The position numbers were made by a program, and so were the translations under genes. DNA of 64,000 nt from Winogradskyella ouciana (lineage in GTDB: Bacteria > Bacteroidota > Bacteroidia > Flavobacteriales > Flavobacteriaceae). This document shows, piece after piece, positions 18,581-25,457 of this stretch. Positions within the stretch are counted from its first letter, which is position 1. Each line of letters starts with the position of its first letter. The notes under the pieces are model-generated. The model made no database searches and was not told where the DNA came from. It was given only the letters and a program-made list of their open reading frames with translations. The stretch spans positions 372,001 through 436,000 of the forward strand of contig NZ_WJYA01000004.1 of NCBI RefSeq assembly GCF_009709615.1, in the 5' to 3' direction.

Positions 18581-18967
18581 ATGAAACATGTAAGACGCTT
18601 ACTTGTGCTTTTACTATTTGTAAACTGTACAACAGACTCACCTAACGCTGAAGAAGTATTAGAGGTTTCTGCCACAAATCAAGTTGTGCAAAACTGTGTA
18701 AATGATGCTCCTAAAGTTAGACTCACCAACAACGGTACGCATAGTTTTGAGTTCATAGTTTATGCTGAAGATTATAGCTTATTGCATTCTGGCAATGTAT
18801 CTGCGACTGCTAATAGTGGTTGGGTAGAATTATCTCAGAATGATGTTTTAGCTGTAGCTACCAATGACATTGTTTATGGGCAGAAAATCCCTTTAAACCT
18901 TCAGTTGTGCGATAACTTAGAACTGGAAATCGATATTAACAATACATTGATGATCTCTGGAGAATAA
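18581..18967 (+). CDS. Small predicted lipoprotein of unknown function
   Basis: A 128-residue protein with a charged N-terminus, a hydrophobic core and a lipobox LFVNC (Cys16), followed by an acidic Ser/Thr-rich stretch. The remainder looks like a single all-beta domain (VRLTNNGTHSFEFIVYAEDYSLL). No family recognised. It stands alone between the pseudouridine synthase and a convergent transglutaminase gene, behind the repeat pair at 18501. Confidence 0.65.
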   Translation: MKHVRRLLVLLLFVNCTTDSPNAEEVLEVSATNQVVQNCVNDAPKVRLTNNGTHSFEFIVYAEDYSLLHSGNVSATANSGWVELSQNDVLAVATNDIVYGQKIPLNLQLCDNLELEIDINNTLMISGE

Positions 18968-18989
18968 ATACATTTAACTTTTAGGAATA

Positions 18990-20003
18990 TCAGTTGCTTA
19001 CCTTAACGGTATAGGTGGCTATTAAATCATCTTCTAGATAAAAATGGACATCATAGAACCCAATGTTATTAAATTGGTGTTCAAATGATAATGATGTATC
19101 ATTAATTGAAATTGATGTAGGGTCGATTTTCCAAGTGTCAAATCCATTATCCAGTACGAGTTGTATATGTTCTGTTTTTGCTGAACCTTTCAACTCGTAC
19201 TGAAAAGCTACTTTACCATGCTTTTTAATATCGTGATGCATTTGCATTGGTGCATTGTGTAGGGCAAGATTCTCATAGGCTTGTCCGTAGATAACAGGTG
19301 CGCTCAAAAAGGTATCGAATGTAGGAATATTATCCTCTAAAAGCCACCACCTTTCATCCACAGGAAAATGGTTCACAGCAAATAACTCAGGTTCTGTTAA
19401 AAAGAATCCATCATTATATTGAAAGGTAAAACGGTTGGTTGCCTTATCTGGAATACCACTCGCCCAAGTAGGATCACAGAGATACCACTTACCATCTAGT
19501 TTTACGGCATTCCAAGAATGATTGGGAAGATTTAAATTTTCAATATCCGTTGTACTGACGCGTCCATAGCCTTGTACAATTTCACATTCTATGTTGGCCA
19601 ACTCAGCTAATTCCTTTACCAAATAGGCATAACCAGTACAAATGGTACGTTGGTTTTTTAGAAGCTTTTTAAATATGGTTTTTCTAAAGTCGTTGTTCCA
19701 AGCCACAAACTTTAAGCTATCGTCCTTAAACCGTTGGCGCTTGCGCTTATTTTTAAGGTATAGACTATAGTCATTGGCAATATTGGCACAAACCCAGCGA
19801 TAAATGGCTCTAAGCCGTTCTACATCAGTATTGAGGTGGGCTGTAAGCTTATAAGAAAGTTCAGGTAGATTTGTTAATTCTTCTTTGTTATACGATAAGG
19901 CAATACTATCCGCTGTTTTAAAATCTATATGCTCAAAATCTGAGATTTGCGAATAGGATTGACCTACTACAAATAAGAAAAATATATAGGGAAATGTTTT
20001 CAA
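18990..20003 (-). CDS. Secreted transglutaminase-like protein
   Basis: A 337-residue protein with a signal peptide (about residues 1-19, ending SYS-Q). The transglutaminase-like core has the Cys-His-Asp triad: Cys122 in RTICTGYAY, His162 in NHSWNAV and Asp177 in LCDPTWASG. The C-terminus (about 240-337) looks like a beta-sandwich. Bacterial members act as proteases or peptide-modifying enzymes in the envelope; the substrate is unknown. The CarboxypepD_reg gene lies 14 bp upstream on the same strand, so they are probably co-transcribed. Confidence 0.82.
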   Translation of the reverse strand: MKTFPYIFFLFVVGQSYSQISDFEHIDFKTADSIALSYNKEELTNLPELSYKLTAHLNTDVERLRAIYRWVCANIANDYSLYLKNKRKRQRFKDDSLKFVAWNNDFRKTIFKKLLKNQRTICTGYAYLVKELAELANIECEIVQGYGRVSTTDIENLNLPNHSWNAVKLDGKWYLCDPTWASGIPDKATNRFTFQYNDGFFLTEPELFAVNHFPVDERWWLLEDNIPTFDTFLSAPVIYGQAYENLALHNAPMQMHHDIKKHGKVAFQYELKGSAKTEHIQLVLDNGFDTWKIDPTSISINDTSLSFEHQFNNIGFYDVHFYLEDDLIATYTVKVSN

Positions 20004-20017
20004 TAGAAACAGAACAA

Positions 20018-20440
20018 TTAGTTTTTGCGTTTAGACTTGTATGGTTTGTTGGAATCTAAAGCACCAATCATTTCTATCATATCTTCGGTTAGGACCAGTT
20101 TAATAAAAGTGGTGTCCTCCTTAATTTCAAATTTTTGAGTTTCGTAACCCAAATAGCTTATAAGCAAAACATCTCCTGTTTTAAGCTTTACAGGAAAAGT
20201 AAATTCACCATTTTCGTTGGTCGTAGTACCATGTCTTGTGCCTTGTTGTGTAACATTAACATCTTTTAGTGGTCCTTTTTCGTTACTGATTACACCCTTT
20301 ACAGTGCGTTCGGTTGAAGTAGTTTCTGTATTAGCTCTAGTTTGTCCATAAGAAGGGTTAAATGCAAACAGGGCTAACATTGTCACTAAAAAACCAAAGG
20401 TTTTAAGTGTTTGTTTTTGAGTAAATACTTGTGTTCTCAT
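20018..20440 (-). CDS. Secreted carboxypeptidase-regulatory-like domain protein
   Basis: A 140-residue exported protein. Residues 1-33 look like a signal segment ending near PSYGQ. Residues 48-125 are a carboxypeptidase regulatory-like beta-sandwich: VKGVISNEKGPLKDVNV, TTTNENGEFTFPV and LLISYLGYETQ. This domain also opens many TonB-dependent receptors, but here it stands alone with a basic tail. It is the leading gene of a two-gene operon with the transglutaminase. Confidence 0.8.
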   Translation of the reverse strand: MRTQVFTQKQTLKTFGFLVTMLALFAFNPSYGQTRANTETTSTERTVKGVISNEKGPLKDVNVTQQGTRHGTTTNENGEFTFPVKLKTGDVLLISYLGYETQKFEIKEDTTFIKLVLTEDMIEMIGALDSNKPYKSKRKN

Positions 20441-20553
20441 AATGTATGTGTTTTGTTTACATCTAAACTATAAGCTTTGGTTAAAGATATAAAATAGACT
20501 TGAGTTATCTATTGGCTTGGGTGAGTAAAGAGGTGGTTTTGTTTAGGGAAGTT

Positions 20554-20574
20554 TTTTTGCTTAAACAGCAAAAA
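20554..20574. terminator. Hairpin at the distal end of the cassette array
   Basis: TTTTTGC (20554-20560) pairs with GCAAAAA (20568-20574) around a short loop. The T-rich and A-rich flanks could terminate transcription from either side. It lies between the last attC-like site and the chromosome genes. Confidence 0.4.
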
Positions 20575-20598
20575 GGGCTTAATGTTCTAAAAAAATGG

Positions 20599-20732
20599 CA
20601 GGTAACGGTCTCGGCTATGAGTAGTTGCGTGGGTTAGCACTTAACTTTGCAAGTACACACCAAACTGAAAATCCGCGAGGATTTTCAGAAGTAGGCGAGA
20701 ACAAGCAATTACTTATAGCCATTGTTGTGGTG
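20599..20732 (-). repeat. attC-like site A (distal end of array)
   Basis: On the minus strand the site runs from CACCACAAC (20732-20724) to GTTACCTG (20606-20599). Outer arms GGCTATGAGTAGTTGC and GCAATTACTTATAGCC pair with few mismatches. An inner perfect palindrome GAAAATCCGCGAGGATTTTC is present. No following GTTACCTG partner is found downstream, so this is the last site. Confidence 0.75.
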
Positions 20733-20738
20733 TCGTTT

Positions 20739-21338
20739 TTATTTTAATTTCTTTCCTTTTTTGTCAATTTCGAACCATTCATCACTTTCAACTCTTCTAT
20801 GTTCGTCTAAATCTAAAAATTCTTTTGCATTAAAAGTCACTTCGGCTTTTCCGTTTTCAAACCATTTTGCGTAATCATATTTACAAGGAATAACTATTTG
20901 TCCAAATTTGTTGGCGTATCCCATTTTACCATTTCGAAGAACTCTAGTCAGTCCATCATTGAAAGGTTCTGGCCCATTGTCAAACATTACAATGTCAAAC
21001 AAAATATTTTGATTCCTGTCGATAGCAATCTGTCGTCCATAAGTACTGTCATTCGGATGTTCAATAACGTTCGCATAAAATTCCAATGTGTCAGTTCCGT
21101 AAAATGCGTATTTCCCAAATGGAATTATTGTATCGTTATTTTCATTTACATATGCAACTCTTACTCCATATTCTAAATATTCTTCGTCTGTTACTGCTTC
21201 CAGTTTATCAGTCGAAACTGTGTCAGGTATTGCTTGGTCAAAATATTTGTAGTCAGTAGTTTCTTTTTCAATGTATTTTTTACACGAAAAGGCTATTGAA
21301 AGGGTAAAAATTAATATTGTTATTTGTCTTATTTTCAT
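20739..21338 (-). CDS. Cassette A: WG-repeat lipoprotein
   Basis: A predicted lipoprotein (lipobox AFSC) of about 199 residues. It contains a WG-type repeat, GKMGYANKFGQIVIPCKYDYAKWFENGKAEV, and an acidic N-terminal region. The ATG at 21338 is preferred over the frame's earlier start at 21356, which lies in the core of site B. The gene fills cassette A from site B (its 5' side) to site A (its 3' side). Function unknown. Confidence 0.7.
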   Translation of the reverse strand: MKIRQITILIFTLSIAFSCKKYIEKETTDYKYFDQAIPDTVSTDKLEAVTDEEYLEYGVRVAYVNENNDTIIPFGKYAFYGTDTLEFYANVIEHPNDSTYGRQIAIDRNQNILFDIVMFDNGPEPFNDGLTRVLRNGKMGYANKFGQIVIPCKYDYAKWFENGKAEVTFNAKEFLDLDEHRRVESDEWFEIDKKGKKLK

Positions 21339-21350
21339 TTTTCTCAAATG

Positions 21351-21488
21351 CACCACAACGGCCTTGGCTATGGTTTCGTTGCGGAATGGTTCGGCAGAAC
21401 TATTCCGCCGTAAACCAAAGTTAGCAAATACGCAGGAATTTCCGAGAGGAAATTCCGCCGCAATGAACTATAGCCGTTGTTGTGTGTA
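21351..21488 (-). repeat. attC-like site B
   Basis: On the minus strand it runs from TACACACAAC (21488-21479) to GTTGTGGTG (21359-21351). Outer arms GGCTATGGTTTCGTTGC and GCAATGAACTATAGCC pair. Two inner hairpins are formed by GCGGAAT...ATTCCGC and by GGAATTTCCGAGAGGAAATTCC. GTTGTGGTG pairs with the start of site A, the other end of cassette A. Confidence 0.78.
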
Positions 21489-21827
21489 GGTTTTTTTATC
21501 ATTTAATAATTCAGTTATTTTTTCCGCTTTTCCATAATCTGCATCGTTCAGCCATATTTTGAAATTCCGATTTTCAGTTTTCAGAATTAAGTTTGCTTTG
21601 GTTTTGAATTTCCCACCATTTCCGCTTCCAGTTAAAAAGTCCACGATTATGCTTAAAGTTGAAATCAGCCAATTTGTTCGTTCCGCATTCAGTTCCGCAC
21701 TTTTTATTTCAGCGTATGAGTAAGTTCCGTTATTTTTCGGTTCCGCATTGTCGACGATATCAAACTCGTCCGTATTCAGAATAAATTTCAATTCCGGTTT
21801 GTTTCTCAATTCAACTGTTTCTTTCAT
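21468..21827 (-). CDS. Cassette B: small protein, possible PH-like domain
   Basis: A 119-residue soluble protein with no signal peptide. Strand-rich sequence, a hydrophobic WLISTLSIIVDFL segment and a final helix (ADYGKAEKITELL) suggest a bacterial PH-like domain; weak assignment. The last residues, TQQRL, and the stop codon are encoded by site B itself. Codon use is rich in GCG/CGG-GAA pairs, unlike neighbouring chromosomal genes. Confidence 0.6.
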   Translation of the reverse strand: MKETVELRNKPELKFILNTDEFDIVDNAEPKNNGTYSYAEIKSAELNAERTNWLISTLSIIVDFLTGSGNGGKFKTKANLILKTENRNFKIWLNDADYGKAEKITELLNDKKTYTQQRL

Positions 21828-21848
21828 TCAGCGTTCTGATTTTTAACT

Positions 21849-21985
21849 TACACACAACGTGTTTGTATATGGTTTGTTGCGTGGTTTAAGCACCTAATTT
21901 AGCAAATAAAAATCGAATAGAAAATCCGCGAGGATTTTCGTAAGTAGGCTAGAACTAGCAATAAATTATATACGGTGTTGCCCAC
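21849..21985 (-). repeat. attC-like site C
   Basis: On the minus strand it runs from GTGGGCAAC (21985-21977) to GTTGTGTGTA (21858-21849). Outer arms GTATATGGTTTGTTGC and GCAATAAATTATATAC pair. The inner palindrome GAAAATCCGCGAGGATTTTC is identical to that of site A, so A and C are one subtype. Its GTTGTGTGTA start pairs with site B over 13 of 14 bases. Confidence 0.78.
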
Positions 21986-22613
21986 AGTACTTTTTAAGTA
22001 ATGTTATTCCAATCAATCTTGGTATTCCACTTTTATTTTCTTCATCAAACCATTCTTTCAGTTCCAGCAGTTCAAATCCGTTTTCATTTGCAACTTCTAA
22101 ATATTCAGATATGTGATGAACATAAGTTTCTAATTCCTGTGTTCCGTTTTCCGTCTCAAATTTGGCTTTACTTCCTGAATATTGTTTAAATGGATGAAGC
22201 TCGCTAATGAAAAAAAGTCCTCCATTTTTTAATTTTTTATTCGCTTGGTTGAATACAAAGTTCAGATTTTCAATATGTTCAAGTACTAAACTACAAGTAA
22301 TTAAATCCGCATAATTATTTTCAATATTCCATTCAGCAGTTAAGTCCGCTTTTCGAAATTCAACTCGCTCATCTTTGATTTTGTTTTTTGCTTTATTCAA
22401 CATTTCTTGGGCAAAGTCCAATCCTATAATTTCATCCGCTTTCTTTAGTAAAAAGATTGTGTTTTTTCCAGTTCCGCAACCTAATTCGATAACTGATGAA
22501 AATTCAAATTTATTTAAAGTTTCGATTGTAGATTTTGTATCTAAATCTCTCGTTTTATTTGAATTCGTATCATATTGGTCAGCCCAAATATTATATGCTT
22601 TATCTATGTTCAT
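21966..22613 (-). CDS. Cassette C: class I SAM-dependent methyltransferase
   Basis: A 215-residue methyltransferase. SAM-binding motif I is VIELGCGTGKNTIFLL (about residues 39-54); motif II region IIGLDFAQEMLNKAK; then ADLITCSLVLEHIENL. The final residues (CGQHRI) and stop lie inside site C. The substrate is unknown. It is the most clearly functional gene of the array. Confidence 0.8.
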   Translation of the reverse strand: MNIDKAYNIWADQYDTNSNKTRDLDTKSTIETLNKFEFSSVIELGCGTGKNTIFLLKKADEIIGLDFAQEMLNKAKNKIKDERVEFRKADLTAEWNIENNYADLITCSLVLEHIENLNFVFNQANKKLKNGGLFFISELHPFKQYSGSKAKFETENGTQELETYVHHISEYLEVANENGFELLELKEWFDEENKSGIPRLIGITLLKKYCGQHRI

Positions 22614-22639
22614 TTATTTCACGATTTTTTTTTCGTATT

Positions 22640-22775
22640 GTGGGCAACGTGTTTGGCTATGATACGTTGCGGAAAAATCCGCAGGATTCTTTCCGCCGTA
22701 GCCGAAAGATAGTAAATTGCAATGAAATTCCGATAGGAATTTCAGCCGCAATGGATTATAGCCGTTGTTGTGTAC
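22640..22775 (-). repeat. attC-like site D
   Basis: On the minus strand it runs from GTACACAAC (22775-22767) to GTTGCCCAC (22648-22640). Outer arms GGCTATGATACGTTGC and GCAATGGATTATAGCC pair. Inner hairpins GCGGAAAAATCC-type and GAAATTCCGATAGGAATTTC place it with subtype B. GTTGCCCACA pairs with site C over 13 of 14 bases. Confidence 0.78.
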
Positions 22776-23253
22776 TGTGCTTTTTATTCATTGTTATGGT
22801 TTTCCACATCATAGTGATTCCAGTTAATAATATTATCAAACCACCAATTAGAAAAGCCATTCCATATCCTTTAGCGAAAAATCCGCAAAAGTAATTCAAG
22901 TATCTGTTTATAATTCCAGATGAGTAAATTCCAGTTGCAGAAATTCCGAATGTCAGAATTAGAACTACTATTGAGTTTATGATTCCGAATTTATATTTCC
23001 AATTTACCAGTCCAACTGCTAAAATTCCGATTATTAAACTAGCTAAAGTCCAATAAGCTTGGTCAGCGAAAAATTGTCCAATTCGCACGTCAGTCAGACT
23101 TTTAAATTTTTCCCAATCGTCATTCATTAAAGCGTCGAAAAGTTTTCCATTATATGCGACATATAAGCGTTTCAATCCGCTAATGATAAAAATCAAAGCA
23201 AAACACTCTAATAAAATCAGCTTTAGGTTAAATTTCTTTATCATTTTCGGCAT
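22756..23253 (-). CDS. Cassette D: small integral membrane protein
   Basis: A protein of about 165 residues with four hydrophobic segments (about 10-28, 62-78, 85-105, 125-150). No family recognised. The ATG at 23253 is chosen because the frame's first start (TTG 23262) lies in the core of site E. The C-terminus again ends TQQRL from site D. Function unknown. Confidence 0.65.
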   Translation of the reverse strand: MPKMIKKFNLKLILLECFALIFIISGLKRLYVAYNGKLFDALMNDDWEKFKSLTDVRIGQFFADQAYWTLASLIIGILAVGLVNWKYKFGIINSIVVLILTFGISATGIYSSGIINRYLNYFCGFFAKGYGMAFLIGGLIILLTGITMMWKTITMNKKHSTQQRL

Positions 23254-23254
23254 T

Positions 23255-23392
23255 GTACACAACGGTTTAGTATTATGATTTCGTTGCGGAAAATCGGTTA
23301 GATTTTTCGTAGAAGAAATCAGATTTTAAATTTAGTATTTTTTTGTCAAAAATGTTCATTAGCCGCAATGAATTATATACATTGTTAACTAA
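23255..23392 (-). repeat. attC-like site E (nearest the recombinase)
   Basis: On the minus strand it runs from TTAGTTAAC (23392-23384) to GTTGTGTAC (23263-23255). Outer arms GTATTATGATTTCGTTGC and GCAATGAATTATATAC pair; the interior is AT-rich and less palindromic than in A-D. GTTGTGTAC pairs perfectly with the start of site D. Confidence 0.72.
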
Positions 23393-23830
23393 TTTAGCGA
23401 CACATTCTGCCAAGCAATGGATTTTTGTATAATCAGAGATTTGTCTGCCGTAGTTTACCATTTTTCTTTCAACTTTTTTCTGTTTTGATTTTTACGTTTC
23501 ACAAAATAAAATCAAAAAATTTCTCGATGTAATTTCAATTTTTCTTTTTAAAATATTTTCTTACTGCCGATTTTTCAATTCATTACTCAAATCCGAAATG
23601 TTGCTAAAAATCTGTTCGATTCAATTCTAAATCCGATAGAGTAGAAGTCAGTCTGAAATTTGTCTGACGAGTTACAAATTTTAAATTTTTCCCAAAACCA
23701 ATCCGTTTCAATAATCAAATCTGTGCGATTCAATTTTCAATCTGAAATGTTACTTTAAAATACAATTTATCTGTTTTAAATATTTCTGTCATTGGATTTG
23801 CAATTTTTCTGTCGAGCTATTTTAGTTAAC
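23384..23830 (-). other. Cassette E: no convincing gene
   Basis: About 430 bp bounded by GTTAACTAATTTAGC (23384-23398) and GCTATTTTAGTTAAC (23816-23830), which pair over 13 of 15 bases. The minus strand has only short frames (for example a 62-codon frame running into site E). It is very AT-rich and has an internal direct repeat: AAATCTGTTCGATTCAATTC at 23608 and AAATCTGTGCGATTCAATTT at 23717. It may be a decayed gene, or a promoter or RNA cassette. Confidence 0.55.
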
Positions 23831-23857
23831 TGGTTATATCCAAACAAATATATGGAT
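23825..23857 (-). other. attI-like junction next to the recombinase
   Basis: The first cassette boundary GTTAAC lies 28 bp after the recombinase stop. The intervening sequence contains ATCCATAT and GGATATAACC, a short inverted pair. By position this would be the primary insertion site; no experiment or consensus supports it beyond that. Confidence 0.4.
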
Positions 23858-25048
23858 TTATCGGGTTATTTGTCGGGATATGAGAACATTTGGGTTTGTT
23901 TTATCCCGATGATTTAGTTTTTCTAAAGCTACATCTAAAGGGTTCATAATATCCATGAGGTCTTTTCGTCTTACATGAGTGTAAATCATTGTCGTTTCTG
24001 GTTTACTATGTCCCAAAAGAGATTGAATATATCTGATATCTACACCATTCTCTAATAAATGCGTAGCATAACTATGTCTTAACGTATGTGGAGTAACAAC
24101 TTTTTTTATTTGCGCTTTTTTTGAATTTCTTCTAATAAATTGTCTAACACTTTCATGACTATATTTTTTCCCATTCGATCCCTCAAAGAGATATTGCTTA
24201 GGCTTGTAATTCATATAATAGGTCTTTAATACAGGCAAAATAGTATTGGCCAAACTTACAACTCTGTCTTTACGACCTTTACTGTTCTTAACATATAATT
24301 GTTTTCTGTCTGTATCAATATCAGATAATTTTAAGTTTAGTAATTCACTGATTCTTAAGCCACAAGAATATAAGAGTGTAGTTATGGTTTTGTGTTTTAA
24401 GTTTTTAGTATGCCTTATTAAATCTAACACTTCCTCTTGCGATAATACATTAGGCAATTTTTTGTCCTTATTAGGTCTCAACAACTCTAAACTATTAATG
24501 TGTGTAGCGGGCTCAAAAACTATAAACAATTTCAGAGCACTAATAAACTGTCGCTGAGTACTAATACTGTAATTCCGCTGTATAAACACGGTCTCTATAA
24601 ATAATTCAACATCTCTATTGGTTAATTGGTCAACAGCTTTATTGTTATGAAATTCAATAAAATCTGCTACAAAAAACGTATAGGTATCTATGGTGCTTTT
24701 ACTGTAACGTTTCCCTCTTAAATATTTGTAAAAATTATTAAGTAGTAGCTTTTGTTCTTCTGATAATTGGCGTTGTCGTTTTTGTTTCTTTTTGTCGAGT
24801 ACCACAGCTTGTTTACTTAGTCCTTTACTATCTATAATTGCGTCTTTTTTAAAACAATTATGTATAAGTTCAATGTTTTTATCAGAATACGGTAAATACC
24901 AAATTCTATGGGTTTTACTCCAGCGCGCCAAAGGTATATCCCTTATAATGTTCAATAAATCTTCATTATATCTAAATCTAAGACCAATATGACTCTGACC
25001 TTTGTGAACTAGGTTCACTAGCTGAATTTTAGGTGAGGTGTGCTTCAT
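23858..25048 (-). CDS. Tyrosine recombinase of the cassette array
   Basis: A 396-residue site-specific recombinase. Residues 1-95 are an extra N-terminal domain (IGLRFRYNEDLLNIIRDIP, RIWYLPYS) seen in many Bacteroidota integrases. Residues 100-180 are the SAM-like core-binding domain. The catalytic residues are complete: Arg232, Lys257, His321, Arg324, His347 and Tyr356. The insertion typical of IntI before HTLRHS is absent, so by domain content it is XerC/D-like, though the tail NPLD recalls IntI. It is co-oriented with the cassettes, whose genes lie downstream of it. Confidence 0.85.
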   Translation of the reverse strand: MKHTSPKIQLVNLVHKGQSHIGLRFRYNEDLLNIIRDIPLARWSKTHRIWYLPYSDKNIELIHNCFKKDAIIDSKGLSKQAVVLDKKKQKRQRQLSEEQKLLLNNFYKYLRGKRYSKSTIDTYTFFVADFIEFHNNKAVDQLTNRDVELFIETVFIQRNYSISTQRQFISALKLFIVFEPATHINSLELLRPNKDKKLPNVLSQEEVLDLIRHTKNLKHKTITTLLYSCGLRISELLNLKLSDIDTDRKQLYVKNSKGRKDRVVSLANTILPVLKTYYMNYKPKQYLFEGSNGKKYSHESVRQFIRRNSKKAQIKKVVTPHTLRHSYATHLLENGVDIRYIQSLLGHSKPETTMIYTHVRRKDLMDIMNPLDVALEKLNHRDKTNPNVLISRQITR

Positions 25049-25138
25049 GTTGTTAAATTAATAAAATTCAGTGTATATCAACCATCTACACTGAATTTTA
25101 TGAATTAAAAACATTTTCTCAAATAAATCACAAAAAAG

Positions 25139-25168
25139 TTTTGCATATTAAAAAATAAACTACATTTG
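25139..25168 (+). promoter_or_regulatory. Promoter of the polyamine operon
   Basis: TTTTG (25139-25143), a 17-bp spacer and TACATTTG (25161-25168) match the Bacteroidota -33/-7 promoter well. Transcription would start near 25175, about 280 nt ahead of the arginine decarboxylase ATG. Confidence 0.65.
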
Positions 25169-25173
25169 CCGCG

Positions 25174-25457
25174 AAAATCGGTTTCAATACATAACACAGA
25201 AACCGGTTTTTAGCTGAACACATTGAAAACTGTTTTTATGTTCGGGCTTTTGGACCTTAGGAAGTCATTTTCAAAAGCTGCTTATAGGATAAGTAACCGA
25301 ATTTTAGAGCTAACTTCCGCTACTACCATCGCTGCAAGCCAGCATGTCTATGGTTTTGTGCCAACTACACAAAGTCAAATTCAAGTTTGATATAAGCTAA
25401 ACTCATATTGATTACGCTTATCACATTATTATTTCACTTGAATTTTTAAACCACAGA
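25174..25457 (+). promoter_or_regulatory. Long 5' leader of the arginine decarboxylase gene
   Basis: About 280 nt without a long gene. It opens with a 12-bp hairpin (AAAATCGGTTTC 25174-25185 with GAAACCGGTTTT 25199-25210, one mismatch) and ends with a possible stem GATATAAGC...GCTTATC (about 25389-25421). Between them is a 50-codon ORF. I do not recognise a known riboswitch class. Confidence 0.5.
25238..25390 (+). CDS. Candidate 50-residue leader peptide upstream of arginine decarboxylase
   Basis: ATG at 25238 and TGA at 25388 enclose 50 codons starting MFGLLDLRKSFSKAAYRISN and ending QSQIQV. It lies wholly within the leader and stops 67 bp before the decarboxylase start. A chance frame of this length is possible in this base composition, so conservation is needed. 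In other bacteria, short upstream peptides control polyamine genes (SpeFL in enterobacteria), which makes the position suggestive. Confidence 0.35.
   Translation: MFGLLDLRKSFSKAAYRISNRILELTSATTIAASQHVYGFVPTTQSQIQV

Larger units (their letters stand above)
20599..25048 (-). mobile_element. Integron-like cassette array with tyrosine recombinase
   Basis: Five related 134-138 bp sites (A-E) alternate with four short minus-strand gene cassettes and one cassette without a clear gene; a tyrosine recombinase gene on the same strand closes the array. Each cassette starts with GTT plus 6-12 bases that are the reverse complement of the beginning of its own site, and the sequence differs per cassette. 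This is the integron signature (cassette end and R'' complementary), with core sites outside the GTTRRRY consensus. Confidence 0.75.

Noticed and set aside
20599..23392. CRISPR array as an explanation of the regular repeats
   Set aside because: The units are 134-138 bp, diverged and separated by genes; there are no short identical repeats with spacers and no cas genes.
20599..23392. Canonical attC calls by the GTTRRRY/RYYYAAC rule
   Set aside because: The bases after GTT are GTGG, GTGT, GCCC and ACCT; only the complementarity rule is met, so the sites are called attC-like.
23273..23461. 62-codon minus-strand frame across site E
   Set aside because: It runs through the attC-like core and shows no protein-like pattern; it is more likely decayed or chance.
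25174..25210. Known riboswitch or tmRNA/SRP RNA in the speA leader
   Set aside because: I found none of the hallmark sequences I know; only hairpins and a short ORF are visible.
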